Assembly: GCF_003963535.1 (NCBI RefSeq) | Contig: NZ_CP034539.1 | Location: 8,432,001-8,496,000 of the forward strand | DNA: 64,000 nt | Direction of reading: 5' to 3' | DNA from: Streptomyces cyaneochromogenes | Lineage (GTDB): Bacteria; Actinomycetota; Actinomycetes; Streptomycetales; Streptomycetaceae | Shown here: positions 46,464 through 57,466 of the stretch, piece by piece | Layout: each line of letters begins with the position of its first letter | Position numbering within the stretch: the first letter of the stretch is position 1 | The notes under the pieces: model-generated | What the model was told of the DNA's origin: nothing | Database searches by the model: none | Seen by the model: the letters and a program-made list of their open reading frames with translations, nothing else | Translations under genes and position numbers: made by a program

Positions 46464-47306
46464 ATGGCCAACGTCGTTCGTGCCGCTCTGGTCCAGGCCA
46501 CCTGGACCGGCGACACCGAGTCCATGGTGGCGAAACACGAGGAGCACGCCCGGGAGGCGGCCCGGCAGGGCGCGAAGATCATCGGGTTCCAGGAAGTCTT
46601 CAACGCTCCCTACTTCTGTCAGGTCCAGGAGCCGGAGCACTACGGCTGGGCCGAGCCGGTCCCCGACGGGCCGACCGTGCGTCGTATGCAGGAGCTCGCC
46701 CGCGAGACCGGCATGGTGATCGTGGTGCCGGTCTTCGAGGTCGAGCAGTCGGGCTTCTACTACAACACAGCGGCCGTGATCGACGCCGACGGCACCTTCC
46801 TCGGCAAGTACCGCAAGCACCACATCCCGCAGGTCAAGGGCTTCTGGGAGAAGTACTACTTCAAGCCGGGCAACGTGGGGTGGCCGGTCTTCGACACCGC
46901 CGTCGGGAAGGTGGGTGTCTACATCTGCTACGACCGGCACTTCCCCGAGGGCTGGCGGCAACTCGGGCTCAACGGCGCCCAGTTGGTGTACAACCCGTCC
47001 GCGACCTCACGGGGCCTGTCGGCCTACCTCTGGCAGCTGGAGCAGCCCGCGGCGGCGGTCGCCAACGAGTACTTCGTCGCCGCGATCAACCGCGTCGGGC
47101 AGGAGCCGTACGGCGACAACGACTTCTACGGGACGAGCTACTTCGTCGACCCCCGTGGGCAGTTCGTCGGCGAGGTCGCCGGAGACAAGAGCGAGGAACT
47201 CGTCGTACGCGACCTCGACTTCGACCTCATCGAAGAAGTGCGGCAGCAGTGGGCCTTCTACCGCGACCGCCGCCCCGACGCCTACGAAGGACTGGTGCAG
47301 CCGTGA
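46464..47306 (+). CDS. Nitrilase-family amidohydrolase, beta-ureidopropionase-like (copy 1)
   Basis: Predicted 280 residues; AAGGAG precedes ATG 46464. The catalytic triad is visible: Glu44 in FQEVF, Lys118 in YRKHHIPQ and Cys155 in YICYDRHFPEGW. This subgroup hydrolyses N-carbamoyl compounds (N-carbamoyl-beta-alanine, carbamoylputrescine, N-carbamoyl amino acids) to amine, CO2 and ammonia. It overlaps the aminotransferase gene by 4 bp (GTGA), so the freed amine is probably its substrate. A paralogue of equal length lies at 50365. Confidence 0.9.
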   Translation: MANVVRAALVQATWTGDTESMVAKHEEHAREAARQGAKIIGFQEVFNAPYFCQVQEPEHYGWAEPVPDGPTVRRMQELARETGMVIVVPVFEVEQSGFYYNTAAVIDADGTFLGKYRKHHIPQVKGFWEKYYFKPGNVGWPVFDTAVGKVGVYICYDRHFPEGWRQLGLNGAQLVYNPSATSRGLSAYLWQLEQPAAAVANEYFVAAINRVGQEPYGDNDFYGTSYFVDPRGQFVGEVAGDKSEELVVRDLDFDLIEEVRQQWAFYRDRRPDAYEGLVQP

Positions 47307-48586
47307 CGAAGGACCTGCTGGGACGCCACCGAGCCGTCATGCCGGACTGGCTCGCCCTCTACTACGAGGACCCGCTGGAGATCACCCACGGCGAGGGCCG
47401 GCACGTCTGGGACGCGCAGGGCAACCGCTACCTCGACTTCTTCGGCGGCATCCTCACCACGATGACCGCGCACGCGCTGCCCGAGGTCACCAAGGCGGTG
47501 AGCGAACAGGCCGGGCGGATCATCCACTCCTCGACCCTGTACCTCAACCGGCCCATGGTCGAACTCGCCGAGCGCATCGCCCAGTTGAGCGGCATCCCGG
47601 ACGCCCGCGTCTTCTTCACCACCTCGGGCACCGAGGCCAACGACACCGCCTTGCTGCTCGCGACGGCCTACCGGCAGAGCAACACCATCCTCGCGATGCG
47701 CAACAGCTACCACGGCCGTTCCTTCAGCGCCGTCGGCATCACCGGCAACCGCGGCTGGTCGCCGACCTCGCTGTCGCCGCTGCAGACGCTGTACGTCCAC
47801 GGCGGCGTGCGCACGCGTGGGCCGTACGCCGAACTCGGCGACGAGGACTTCATCGCCGCCTGCGTCGAGGACCTGAGGGACCTCCTCGGACACACCCGCG
47901 CGCCCGCGGCCCTCATCGCCGAGCCCATCCAGGGCGTCGGCGGCTTCACCTCGGGCCCGGACGGGCTGTACGCCGCCTTCCGGGAGGTCCTCGCCGAGCG
48001 CGGCATCCTGTGGATCGCCGACGAGGTGCAGACCGGCTGGGGCCGCACCGGCGACCACTTCTGGGGCTGGCAGGCACACGGGCAGTCCGGTCCGCCGGAC
48101 ATGCTGACCTTCGCCAAGGGCATCGGCAACGGCAGCTCCATCGGCGGTGTCGTCGCCCGCGCCGACATCATGAACTGCCTCGACTCCAACAGCATCTCCA
48201 CCTTCGGCGGCACCCAGGTCACCATGGCGGCCGGCCTCGCCAACCTGTCGTACCTGCTGGAACACGACCTCCAGGGCAACGCCCGGAGGGTCGGCGGGCT
48301 GCTCCTGGAGCGGCTGCGGGCCGTCGCCGCGCACGTGCCGCACGTACGGGAGGTGCGCGGCCGGGGCCTGATGCTGGGCATCGAACTCACCAAACCCGGC
48401 ACGGACGACGCCGACCCGGTGGCCGCGTCCGCCGTGCTGGAGGCGGCCCGCGAGGGCGGCCTCCTCATCGGCAAGGGCGGCGGCCACAACACCAGCTCCC
48501 TGCGGATCGCCCCGCCGCTGTCCCTCACGGTCGCGGAAGCCGAGGAGGGCGCCGCGATCCTGGAGAACGCTCTGAGGAGCATCTAG
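47303..48586 (+). CDS. Class III aminotransferase (beta-alanine/GABA type)
   Basis: Predicted 427 residues from GTG at 47303, coupled to the nitrilase stop. The PLP-binding region is seen in FFTTSGTEAND, the acid in LWIADEVQTGWGRTG, and the lysine in LTFAKGIGNG. It belongs to the AGXT2/omega-aminotransferase-like group, which moves the amino group of beta-alanine, 3-aminoisobutyrate or GABA to pyruvate or 2-oxoglutarate. In context it converts the beta-amino acid released from N-carbamoyl-beta-alanine to a semialdehyde. Confidence 0.9.
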   Translation: MTKDLLGRHRAVMPDWLALYYEDPLEITHGEGRHVWDAQGNRYLDFFGGILTTMTAHALPEVTKAVSEQAGRIIHSSTLYLNRPMVELAERIAQLSGIPDARVFFTTSGTEANDTALLLATAYRQSNTILAMRNSYHGRSFSAVGITGNRGWSPTSLSPLQTLYVHGGVRTRGPYAELGDEDFIAACVEDLRDLLGHTRAPAALIAEPIQGVGGFTSGPDGLYAAFREVLAERGILWIADEVQTGWGRTGDHFWGWQAHGQSGPPDMLTFAKGIGNGSSIGGVVARADIMNCLDSNSISTFGGTQVTMAAGLANLSYLLEHDLQGNARRVGGLLLERLRAVAAHVPHVREVRGRGLMLGIELTKPGTDDADPVAASAVLEAAREGGLLIGKGGGHNTSSLRIAPPLSLTVAEAEEGAAILENALRSI

Positions 48587-48616
48587 CAGCACTCACCCGA
48601 GTAAGGGAACGCCAGC

Positions 48617-50209
48617 ATGACCACCACCTTGGAGCCCTTGGAGCCGAAGGAACCCCTGGAACCCGCCCTGTCGGTCCGGCAGGTCCTCAACCTGGAGCGG
48701 GTGCTCGCCGGGGAGCCCGAGGTGGTGGCCGGCGCCGGTCAGCTCGACCGGCCGGTGCGCTGGGTGCATGTCGCCGAGGCGCCCGACGTCGGGGTGATGC
48801 TCAGCGGCGGCGAGATGGTGCTCACCACCGGGGTGCTGCTCGCCGGGGACGAGGACAAGCAGGCCGAGTACATCCGCTCCCTGCACCGGGCCGAGGCGGC
48901 GGCCGTCGTACTGGGCCTCGGCCGCGCCTTTCCCGCGCCGCCGGAGGTGATGCGCCGGGCGGCCGAGCGGTGCGGGCTGCCCATGGTCGTGCTGCACCGG
49001 CCCTTCCCCTTCGCCGAGCTGACCGAGGAGGTCCAGTCCCGGCTCGTGCGGCGCAAGTTCGCCGCCGTCAGCCTCTCCGAGTCCGTACGGACCGCGCTCA
49101 CCGGACTCATCACCGCGGGCGCCCCCTTGCAACGCCTCCTCGACGAGGTCGCCGCGCACAGTGCCTGCCCTGTCGTCGTCACCAACCTCGCCCACCGCGT
49201 CCTCGCCACGGCGGGGGAGCGGTCGGCGGTGGACGACGTGCTGCGCGACTGGGAGCGCATCGCCCGCCAGGCAGGCGGCCGCGAGGGCGACGGCTGGATC
49301 CGCGCCGAACTGGGCGGGCGCGGTGAGCGGTGGGGCCAGATCGTGCTGTGCGGCCACCGCGGCGACACCGCCGGCGGACGGCTGCTCGCCGACCGCGCCG
49401 CCGAGGCCCTCGTCCTGCACCGCATGCTCGGCGGCACCTCCGCGCACACCTGGGAGGAGCAGTCCGCGCAGAGCCTGCTGACCGACCTGGTCAGTGGAGT
49501 CGTACCGGCCAGGCAGCTGCTGCCACGCGCGCGTGCCGCCGGGCTGCCGGTCAACCGGCGCACCTTCGTGCCGCTGGTCGTGCGGGACGGCGAGGCGGCC
49601 CAACTGGAGCGCGTGCTGCGGATGCTGGGGCTGCCCGGGATCGTCGCCGAACTCGCCGACGGGGCCACCGCGGTCCTGCTGAGCCTCGCCCGGGACCAGG
49701 ACGACGCCGTGCTCGCCGCGAACTTCGCCGCCCGGGTGCGCTCGGAGTCGGGGGACGCGCGGACCGTCGTGGCGGCCGCCGACGCGCGCACCGCGTGGGA
49801 CGACGTACCAGCCGGGGTGCGCGAGGCCCAGCACGTCGCCGATGCCGTCGCCGACTCCTCGACCGTCCTTGACCTCCCGGCCGTCGTACGCCTCAAGGAC
49901 GTCCATCTGCGCGGCCTGGTCCGGCTGCTGCGGGACGACCCGCAGGTGCAGTCGTTCGCGGAGCGCGAGCTGGACGGGCTGCTGTGCGGACCGGACGACG
50001 AGGCGGGCGCCCTGCTCGCCGTGCTGCGGACCTATCTCGCCACCGGCCGCAACAAGTCCCGTACCGCCCAGCTCCACCATGTCTCCCGGCCCGCGCTCTA
50101 CCGCCGACTGGAGGCGATACAGGCGCGCCTGGGCGTCGACCTCGACGACTTCGAGCAGGCTGCCTCGGTACACATCGCGCTCCTCGCGCACGACGCGCAA
50201 CAGGGCTGA
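48617..50209 (+). CDS. PucR-family transcriptional regulator
   Basis: Predicted 530 residues. An N-terminal PucR-type domain (about 18-150; LSVRQVLNLERVLAGEPEVVAG) senses purine-like or related ligands. A central GGDEF-like/CdaR region follows, and the C-terminal helix-turn-helix is LRTYLATGRNKSRTAQLHHVSRPALYRRLEAIQ. Relatives control purine and pyrimidine breakdown, including PucR itself. It is embedded between catabolic genes on the same strand and is the obvious regulator of the cluster. Confidence 0.9.
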   Translation: MTTTLEPLEPKEPLEPALSVRQVLNLERVLAGEPEVVAGAGQLDRPVRWVHVAEAPDVGVMLSGGEMVLTTGVLLAGDEDKQAEYIRSLHRAEAAAVVLGLGRAFPAPPEVMRRAAERCGLPMVVLHRPFPFAELTEEVQSRLVRRKFAAVSLSESVRTALTGLITAGAPLQRLLDEVAAHSACPVVVTNLAHRVLATAGERSAVDDVLRDWERIARQAGGREGDGWIRAELGGRGERWGQIVLCGHRGDTAGGRLLADRAAEALVLHRMLGGTSAHTWEEQSAQSLLTDLVSGVVPARQLLPRARAAGLPVNRRTFVPLVVRDGEAAQLERVLRMLGLPGIVAELADGATAVLLSLARDQDDAVLAANFAARVRSESGDARTVVAAADARTAWDDVPAGVREAQHVADAVADSSTVLDLPAVVRLKDVHLRGLVRLLRDDPQVQSFAERELDGLLCGPDDEAGALLAVLRTYLATGRNKSRTAQLHHVSRPALYRRLEAIQARLGVDLDDFEQAASVHIALLAHDAQQG

Positions 50210-50364
50210 AACACGCAACCACCTGGGAAAACGGCGGTGAAACATGGGTCCACGAGAGGGTGACACCGTGACACGCCGCGCGCCCGCAGACGTGACACCG
50301 TGCAACTCAAAGCCCGCTCCCGGACTTCCTAGCCTTCTCGCACACCGAGCGACCGGAGGTCCCG

Positions 50365-51207
50365 ATGAGCAGAGTGATCCGTGCCGCGATCTTCCAGACC
50401 GCCTGGACGGGCGACAAGGAATCGATGATCCAGGTGCACGAGCAGGCGGCGCGCGACGCGGCCGCGCAGGGCGCTCAGGTCCTGTGCTTCCAGGAGCTGT
50501 TCTACGGGCCGTACTTCTGCCAGGTCCAGGACAAGGCGTTCTACGAGTACGCCGAGCAGATCCCCGAGGGCCCCATCGTCAGGCGCTTCCAGGCGCTGGC
50601 CAAGGAACTCGGCCTGGTCCTCGTACTGCCGATGTACGAGGAGGAACAGCCCGGCGTCCTCTACAACACGGCCGCCGTGATCGACGCCGACGGCTCGTAC
50701 CTCGGCAAGTACCGCAAGCACCACATCCCTCAAGTGCCGGGATTCTGGGAGAAGTTCTACTTCCGCCCCGGGAACGTGGGCTGGCCCGTCTTCGACACGG
50801 CCGTCGGCAGGATCGGCGTCTACATCTGCTACGACCGCCACTTCCCGGAGGGCTGGCGGGCGTTGGGCCTCGAAGGCGCCGAGATCGTGTTCAACCCGTC
50901 GGCCACCTCGCGCGGCCTCTCCCGCTACCTCTGGCAGCTGGAGCAGCCGGCGGCGGCCGTCGCCAACGAGTACTTCATCGGCGCGATCAACCGGGTCGGC
51001 GTCGAGGACCTCGGCGACAACGACTTCTACGGGACGAGCTACTTCGTCGACCCGGAGGCGCAGTTCGTCGGCGAGGTGGCGAGCGACAAGGAGACCGAAC
51101 TCGTCGTCCGGGACCTGGACCTGGCCAAGCTGCGCGAGGTCCGCGACCGCTGGCAGTTCTACCGCGACCGCCGTCCCGAGGCGTACGGCCCGCTCACCGC
51201 TCCCTGA
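50365..51207 (+). CDS. Nitrilase-family amidohydrolase, beta-ureidopropionase-like (copy 2)
   Basis: Predicted 280 residues; CGGAGG lies before ATG 50365. Catalytic residues are at the same places as in copy 1 (Glu44, Lys118, Cys155), and the two proteins align without gaps along their length. It immediately precedes dihydropyrimidinase (96 bp), suggesting it opens the N-carbamoyl product of that enzyme. The pair may have split substrate range. Confidence 0.9.
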   Translation: MSRVIRAAIFQTAWTGDKESMIQVHEQAARDAAAQGAQVLCFQELFYGPYFCQVQDKAFYEYAEQIPEGPIVRRFQALAKELGLVLVLPMYEEEQPGVLYNTAAVIDADGSYLGKYRKHHIPQVPGFWEKFYFRPGNVGWPVFDTAVGRIGVYICYDRHFPEGWRALGLEGAEIVFNPSATSRGLSRYLWQLEQPAAAVANEYFIGAINRVGVEDLGDNDFYGTSYFVDPEAQFVGEVASDKETELVVRDLDLAKLREVRDRWQFYRDRRPEAYGPLTAP

Positions 51208-51303
51208 CGGTCCCGTATCCCCGCGGGCCCGGCGCACGGGAGCGGGCCCGCGGGATCCATCGACGTACTGGACACCAGTGTTGACCACGGTAGGAGAGGG
51301 AGT

Positions 51304-52707
51304 ATGAGCAGCCGTACCGTCATCCGCGGTGGTCTCGTCATCACCGCGTCCGACGAGATGCACGCCGACGTCCTGATCGAGGACGGCCGTATCGCCGCCC
51401 TCGCCGCGAGCGGCACCCCGGCCGCCGAGGCCTGGACGGCCGAACAGACCATCGACGCCACGGGGAAGTACGTCATCCCCGGCGGCGTCGACGCCCACAC
51501 CCACATGGAGCTGCCGTTCGGCGGCACCTTCGCCTCCGACACCTTCGAGACCGGTACCCGGGCCGCCGCCTGGGGCGGTACGACCACGATCGTCGACTTC
51601 GCCGTGCAGAGCGTGGGCCACTCCCTGCGCGAGGGCCTCGACGCCTGGCACGCCAAGGCCGAGGGCAACTGCGCGATCGACTACGGCTTCCACATGATCG
51701 TCTCCGATGTGCACCAGGAGACCCTGAAGGAGATGGACCTGCTGGTGGAGGAGGGCGTGACCTCCTTCAAGCAGTTCATGGCCTACCCCGGCGTCTTCTA
51801 CTCGGACGACGGCCAGATCCTGCGCGCCATGCAGCGCTCCGCCGAGAACGGCGGCCTGATCATGATGCACGCGGAGAACGGCATCGCGATCGACGTCCTG
51901 GTCGAGCAGGCGCTCGCCCGCGGGGAGACCGACCCGCGCTACCACGGCGAGGTCCGCAAGGCGCTCCTGGAAGCCGAGGCCACGCACCGGGCCATCCGGC
52001 TGGCGCAGGTCGCGGGCGCGCCCCTGTACGTCGTGCACGTCTCGGCGATGGAGGCGGTCGCCGAGCTGGCCAAGGCACGCGACGAGGGGCTGAACGTCTT
52101 CGGCGAGACCTGCCCGCAGTACCTGTTCCTGTCCACCGACAACCTCGCCGAGCCGGACTTCGAGGGCGCGAAGTACGTGTGCTCGACGCCGCTGCGGCCC
52201 AAGGAGCACCAGGCCCACCTGTGGAAGGGGCTCAGGACCAACGACCTCCAGGTCGTCTCCACCGACCACTGCCCGTTCTGCTTCGTGGGCCAGAAGGAGC
52301 TGGGGCGCGGGGACTTCTCGAAGATCCCCAACGGCCTTCCCGGCGTCGAGAACCGGATGGACCTGCTCCACCAGGCCGTCGTCGAAGGCCACATCTCGCG
52401 CCGCCGCTGGATCGAGATCGCCTGCGCCACCCCGGCCCGGATGTTCGGCATGTACCCGAAGAAGGGCACGATCGCGCCGGGCGCCGACGCCGACGTCGTG
52501 ATCTACGACCCGCAGGCCGAGCAGGTCATGTCCGCCGTGACCCACCACATGAACGTCGACTACTCGGCGTACGAGGGCAAGCAGACCACCGGGCGGGTCG
52601 AGACGGTCCTCTCGCGCGGCGAACTCGTCATCACCGAGCGGGAGTACACCGGGCGCGCCGGGCACGGCGTCTACACCCCCCGCTCCACCTGTCAGTACCT
52701 CAACTAG
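51304..52707 (+). CDS. hydA: Dihydropyrimidinase / hydantoinase
   Basis: Predicted 467 residues. Metal-binding His65 and His67 are in VDAHTHMEL; the carbamylated lysine is Lys156 in SFKQFMAYPG; further ligands lie in MMHAENG and YVVHVS. The enzyme opens the ring of dihydrouracil, dihydrothymine or hydantoins to N-carbamoyl amino acids, which the adjacent nitrilase-family enzymes can cleave. It has its own ribosome site (GAGAGGGAG). Confidence 0.93.
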   Translation: MSSRTVIRGGLVITASDEMHADVLIEDGRIAALAASGTPAAEAWTAEQTIDATGKYVIPGGVDAHTHMELPFGGTFASDTFETGTRAAAWGGTTTIVDFAVQSVGHSLREGLDAWHAKAEGNCAIDYGFHMIVSDVHQETLKEMDLLVEEGVTSFKQFMAYPGVFYSDDGQILRAMQRSAENGGLIMMHAENGIAIDVLVEQALARGETDPRYHGEVRKALLEAEATHRAIRLAQVAGAPLYVVHVSAMEAVAELAKARDEGLNVFGETCPQYLFLSTDNLAEPDFEGAKYVCSTPLRPKEHQAHLWKGLRTNDLQVVSTDHCPFCFVGQKELGRGDFSKIPNGLPGVENRMDLLHQAVVEGHISRRRWIEIACATPARMFGMYPKKGTIAPGADADVVIYDPQAEQVMSAVTHHMNVDYSAYEGKQTTGRVETVLSRGELVITEREYTGRAGHGVYTPRSTCQYLN

Positions 52708-52718
52708 GAGCGGAGCAC

Positions 52719-53741
52719 ATGGACTTCGGACTCGTCCTGCAGACCGACCCGCCGGCCTCGCGGGTCGTCAGCCTGATGAAGCGCGCCGAGCGCAGCGGCT
52801 TCTCCTACGGCTGGACCTTCGACTCCGCCGTGCTGTGGCAGGAGCCGTTCGTCATCTACAGCCAGATCCTCGCGAACACCCAGAAGCTGACGGTCGGCCC
52901 GATGGTGACCAACCCGGGCACCCGCACCTGGGAGGTCACGGCCTCCACCTTCGCCACCCTCAACGACATGTTCGGCAATCGCACGGTCTGCGGCATCGGC
53001 CGCGGCGACTCGGCGATGCGCGTCGCCGGGCGCAAACCCAACACCCTGGCCCGTATCAGCGAGGCGATGAAGGTCATCCGGGCGCTCGGCAGCGGCCAGG
53101 AGGCCGACCTCGGCGGCGGTACGGTCGTGAGGTTCCCCTGGATCAAGCCGGGCGCCGAACTCCCCGTATGGATGGCGGCGTACGGGCCCAAGGCGCTGAA
53201 GATGACCGGCGAGGAGGCCGACGGGTTCATCCTGCAGCTCGCCGACCTGTACCTGACCGAGTACATGGTCAAGGCCGTCAAGGACGCGGCGGTCGCGGCC
53301 GGCCGTGACCCGTCCGAGGTGAAGATCTGCGTCGCGGCTCCCGCGTACGTCACCGAGGACGACTCGCCCGAGAAGCTCGCCCACGCCCGTGAGCAGTGCC
53401 GCTGGTTCGGCGGGATGGTCGGCAACCATGTCGCCGACCTGGTCAGCAAGTACGGCGAGCACTCGGCCGCCGTACCCGACGAACTCACCGACTACATCAA
53501 GGCCCGCGAGGGGTACGACTACTCCCACCACGGACGCGCCGACAACCCCGACACCGCGTTCGTGCCCGACGAGATCGTCGACCGGTTCTGCATCGTGGGA
53601 CCGGTCGAGAAGCACATCGAGAAGCTGAACGCGCTGCGGGAGCTGGGCGTCGACCAGTTCGCCGTGTACGACATGCACGACGCGCAGGAAGCCGTCATCG
53701 ACGCGTACGGCTCGGAGGTCATTCCCGCGATCAACTCCTAG
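52719..53741 (+). CDS. F420-dependent luciferase-like oxidoreductase (TIGR03842-like)
   Basis: Predicted 340 residues from ATG at 52719, 11 bp after hydA. The barrel opens MDFGLVLQTDPPASRVVSLMKRAE and contains NPGTRTWEVTASTFATLNDMFGNR and ADGFILQLAD, matching the F420-linked LLM family that I associate with TIGR03842. Such proteins are often found beside hydantoinase genes. It may reduce the pyrimidine ring or oxidise a pathway product; no canonical dihydropyrimidine dehydrogenase is seen in the cluster. Confidence 0.85.
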   Translation: MDFGLVLQTDPPASRVVSLMKRAERSGFSYGWTFDSAVLWQEPFVIYSQILANTQKLTVGPMVTNPGTRTWEVTASTFATLNDMFGNRTVCGIGRGDSAMRVAGRKPNTLARISEAMKVIRALGSGQEADLGGGTVVRFPWIKPGAELPVWMAAYGPKALKMTGEEADGFILQLADLYLTEYMVKAVKDAAVAAGRDPSEVKICVAAPAYVTEDDSPEKLAHAREQCRWFGGMVGNHVADLVSKYGEHSAAVPDELTDYIKAREGYDYSHHGRADNPDTAFVPDEIVDRFCIVGPVEKHIEKLNALRELGVDQFAVYDMHDAQEAVIDAYGSEVIPAINS

Positions 53742-53880
53742 CGGGAATCAGCGAGTTCGCACACCCCGGCACCACCCGACCCCCCACACCTTGTCCCCCC
53801 TCCTCGCCGTCCCGGGGAGGGGCCCAAGGCCCCCGCACGGCCTGTCTGTCTCCCGTCCCGCTCTGTCGATTGGCCTGCTC

Positions 53881-55428
<1,548 letters not shown>

Positions 55429-55472
55429 TCCCGCGAGGGAGGGCGGCCGGGGAGGACGGTCGTGGAGGGCTC

Positions 55473-56141
55473 TCAGCCCTTCTGGCCGTCCTCCAAGGCG
55501 GCCACCGCCTCCTTGGCCGCCTTGATCGCGCCCTTGTTGATCTCGTCCGTGTCGGGCGCCTTCTTCGACTCGAAGTCGCTGCCGCTGTACGTGATGGAGA
55601 CCAGCGCGTTGGACACCCGGACCAGCACCACGCCCTCACGGGTCTGCTGCTTGTCCTCCGTGGTGAGGTTCACGACGGAGTAGCCGGCGTCACCGATACC
55701 GGGGACGTCGCCACCGCCGCTCTTGTCCGCGACGCGGTCCTTGAAGGACTTCAGCGCCGCGTCGTCCGACTCCGTGATCTCGAAGGACACGTCCAGCCAG
55801 CGGTAGTCGTAGCCCTTGAGCGCGTTCCACGAGCAGGTGCGGCGCAGCTTCGAGTCGGTGGACTGGATCTCCTTGCCGGCCGTCTTGGCACCCGGCACCA
55901 GTGACTTGATCGTCTTCGTGCCCAGGCTGTCGCACGGTGCGGGAGCGCTGTCGTACGTCTTCGACACCGCCGCCGTCGCGGGTGCCGTGGGCGACTCGCC
56001 CTCGCTCTTGCGCGTCCCCCCGTCGTCGGCGGCCGGTGTCGCGGCGAACGGGCCGGACGACAGCGCCCAGCCCGCCGCGGCGAGCACGACGACGGGCGAC
56101 AGACGTGCGGTGAGGGCGAGCGGCAAGGAAAGAGAACGCAC
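55473..56141 (-). CDS. Exported DUF3558-like protein
   Basis: Predicted 222 residues from GTG at 56141. An N-terminal hydrophobic segment (about 5-30) is a signal peptide or anchor without a lipobox cysteine. After a Thr/Ala/Ser-rich stretch, two cysteines (APCDSLG, RRTCSWN) and the YRWLDVSFEI... VPGIGDAGY pattern resemble DUF3558 proteins of actinobacteria, which are usually lipoproteins. Function unknown. Confidence 0.75.
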   Translation of the reverse strand: MRSLSLPLALTARLSPVVVLAAAGWALSSGPFAATPAADDGGTRKSEGESPTAPATAAVSKTYDSAPAPCDSLGTKTIKSLVPGAKTAGKEIQSTDSKLRRTCSWNALKGYDYRWLDVSFEITESDDAALKSFKDRVADKSGGGDVPGIGDAGYSVVNLTTEDKQQTREGVVLVRVSNALVSITYSGSDFESKKAPDTDEINKGAIKAAKEAVAALEDGQKG

Positions 56142-56291
56142 GGCGCACTTTTCGTGGGGGACGGTGCGGAGGGAGTCCGCACTGCGGACGGGACGCCAGT
56201 GTCACATGACTCCCTGTGAGGCGGAAGGGCGAACTCGCTCCGTGCTGACGCCGTTACGGCAGGGCCGTAATTACGTGGTGTCCTGGGAGAG

Positions 56292-57299
56292 TTACGTGGC
56301 CTGATGGATGATTTGGGCGGAAAGTGCGCTTTCGATGCGGTCAACGGCGACGAACGCCCCATACGCCACCAGGTGCACCAGACAGTGGTCGGTATGCTCC
56401 GGCCGGCGCCAGGCCGCGACGTCCTCGTCCGTGATGCGGTACGGCGCGAGGGCGGCCAGCAGGGCGAGGCGCGCCCCGGGACGCTCCCGTCGGTCCGGCA
56501 AGCCCCTCAGGTCGAGCGGCGGATGTGCCCCGTCCCAGTCCTGGATGACGTCTTCCACGAGGTCCTGGTCGTCGGTGTCGAGAAGATCGGCGCCCGACAG
56601 GGCCGCCCTGAGCAGTGCCGCGTACGCGAGGCCGACGGGGGTGCCGCCCGCCCATGCGGGGGCTTCGCCGGGGTCGGCGTGGTCGAGGAGAGCGAGGGCG
56701 GTGCCGGGACGGGCCGGGCGGCGCACGGTCCGGGCGAGCGTGCGGCCCGCGAGGCTGCGTACCGCGCGCAGGCGCTGTGCGCCGGCCGGCAGCAGGTTCT
56801 CGGTCAGCAGGGCCGACGCGATCCGGTTGATGAAGTGGAAGGTGAGCGCGGTGCCGAGGTAGGCGGGGGCGTGCGCGCGGGGGAAGGGGTACGGCATCAG
56901 GGCGGCGCCGGGCACGCGCGTGTGCCGTCCCCAGGCCAGCACGCGCGCGTGCTCCTCGTTTCGCGGGGCCTCTCCCCGCGCCAGCCGCTCCGCCAGCGCG
57001 TGGTCGCCGGTGGCGTGCAGCAGCACGGTGTGGGCGTCCACGCAGAACGGGCACTTGTTGGCGAGTGACACCCCGAGGGCCACCAGCTCCTTGCCGGTGC
57101 GGTCACCCGCCCCCGCGATGAGCGACTCGCGCATCAACGCCCAGGTGGGGGCCAGGAGTTCGGGCGCGGAGGACAGGACCACGAAGGTGGCGGGCGCCGC
57201 GATGCCGAAGTCGAGGGCGATCTGCGCGTACACCTCGGCGACGGTGCCGGTGGCCGACCTGGGCGGGAGGGGCTCGGTGTGACGGAAGGGTGTGGACAT
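56292..57299 (-). CDS. AhpD/carboxymuconolactone-decarboxylase-like protein
   Basis: Predicted 335 residues. The AhpD core (residues about 20-120) holds the redox motif CPFCVDAH with Cys83, Cys86 and His90. The C-terminal 200 residues have no recognised domain and are arginine- and alanine-rich. Enzymes of this fold reduce peroxides or act on hydroperoxides, but the long tail is unusual. It is divergent from the histidine kinase gene with 167 bp between them. Confidence 0.8.
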   Translation of the reverse strand: MSTPFRHTEPLPPRSATGTVAEVYAQIALDFGIAAPATFVVLSSAPELLAPTWALMRESLIAGAGDRTGKELVALGVSLANKCPFCVDAHTVLLHATGDHALAERLARGEAPRNEEHARVLAWGRHTRVPGAALMPYPFPRAHAPAYLGTALTFHFINRIASALLTENLLPAGAQRLRAVRSLAGRTLARTVRRPARPGTALALLDHADPGEAPAWAGGTPVGLAYAALLRAALSGADLLDTDDQDLVEDVIQDWDGAHPPLDLRGLPDRRERPGARLALLAALAPYRITDEDVAAWRRPEHTDHCLVHLVAYGAFVAVDRIESALSAQIIHQAT

Positions 57300-57466
57300 G
57301 GGCAGCAGCTTGCTCCGGCGGGGCGGTCCGGGGCGTCGTACGGCCGAAGGGAGTTGGGGCTGCGACGGCGGGGTCGGCCGGTGCCGGGCACTACTGCGTG
57401 GGGAGTAGTCGGGAGGCCGTCCACAGGGGTGACGTCACTGTCGGTGGGGCGGTCTACTGTGCGGGC

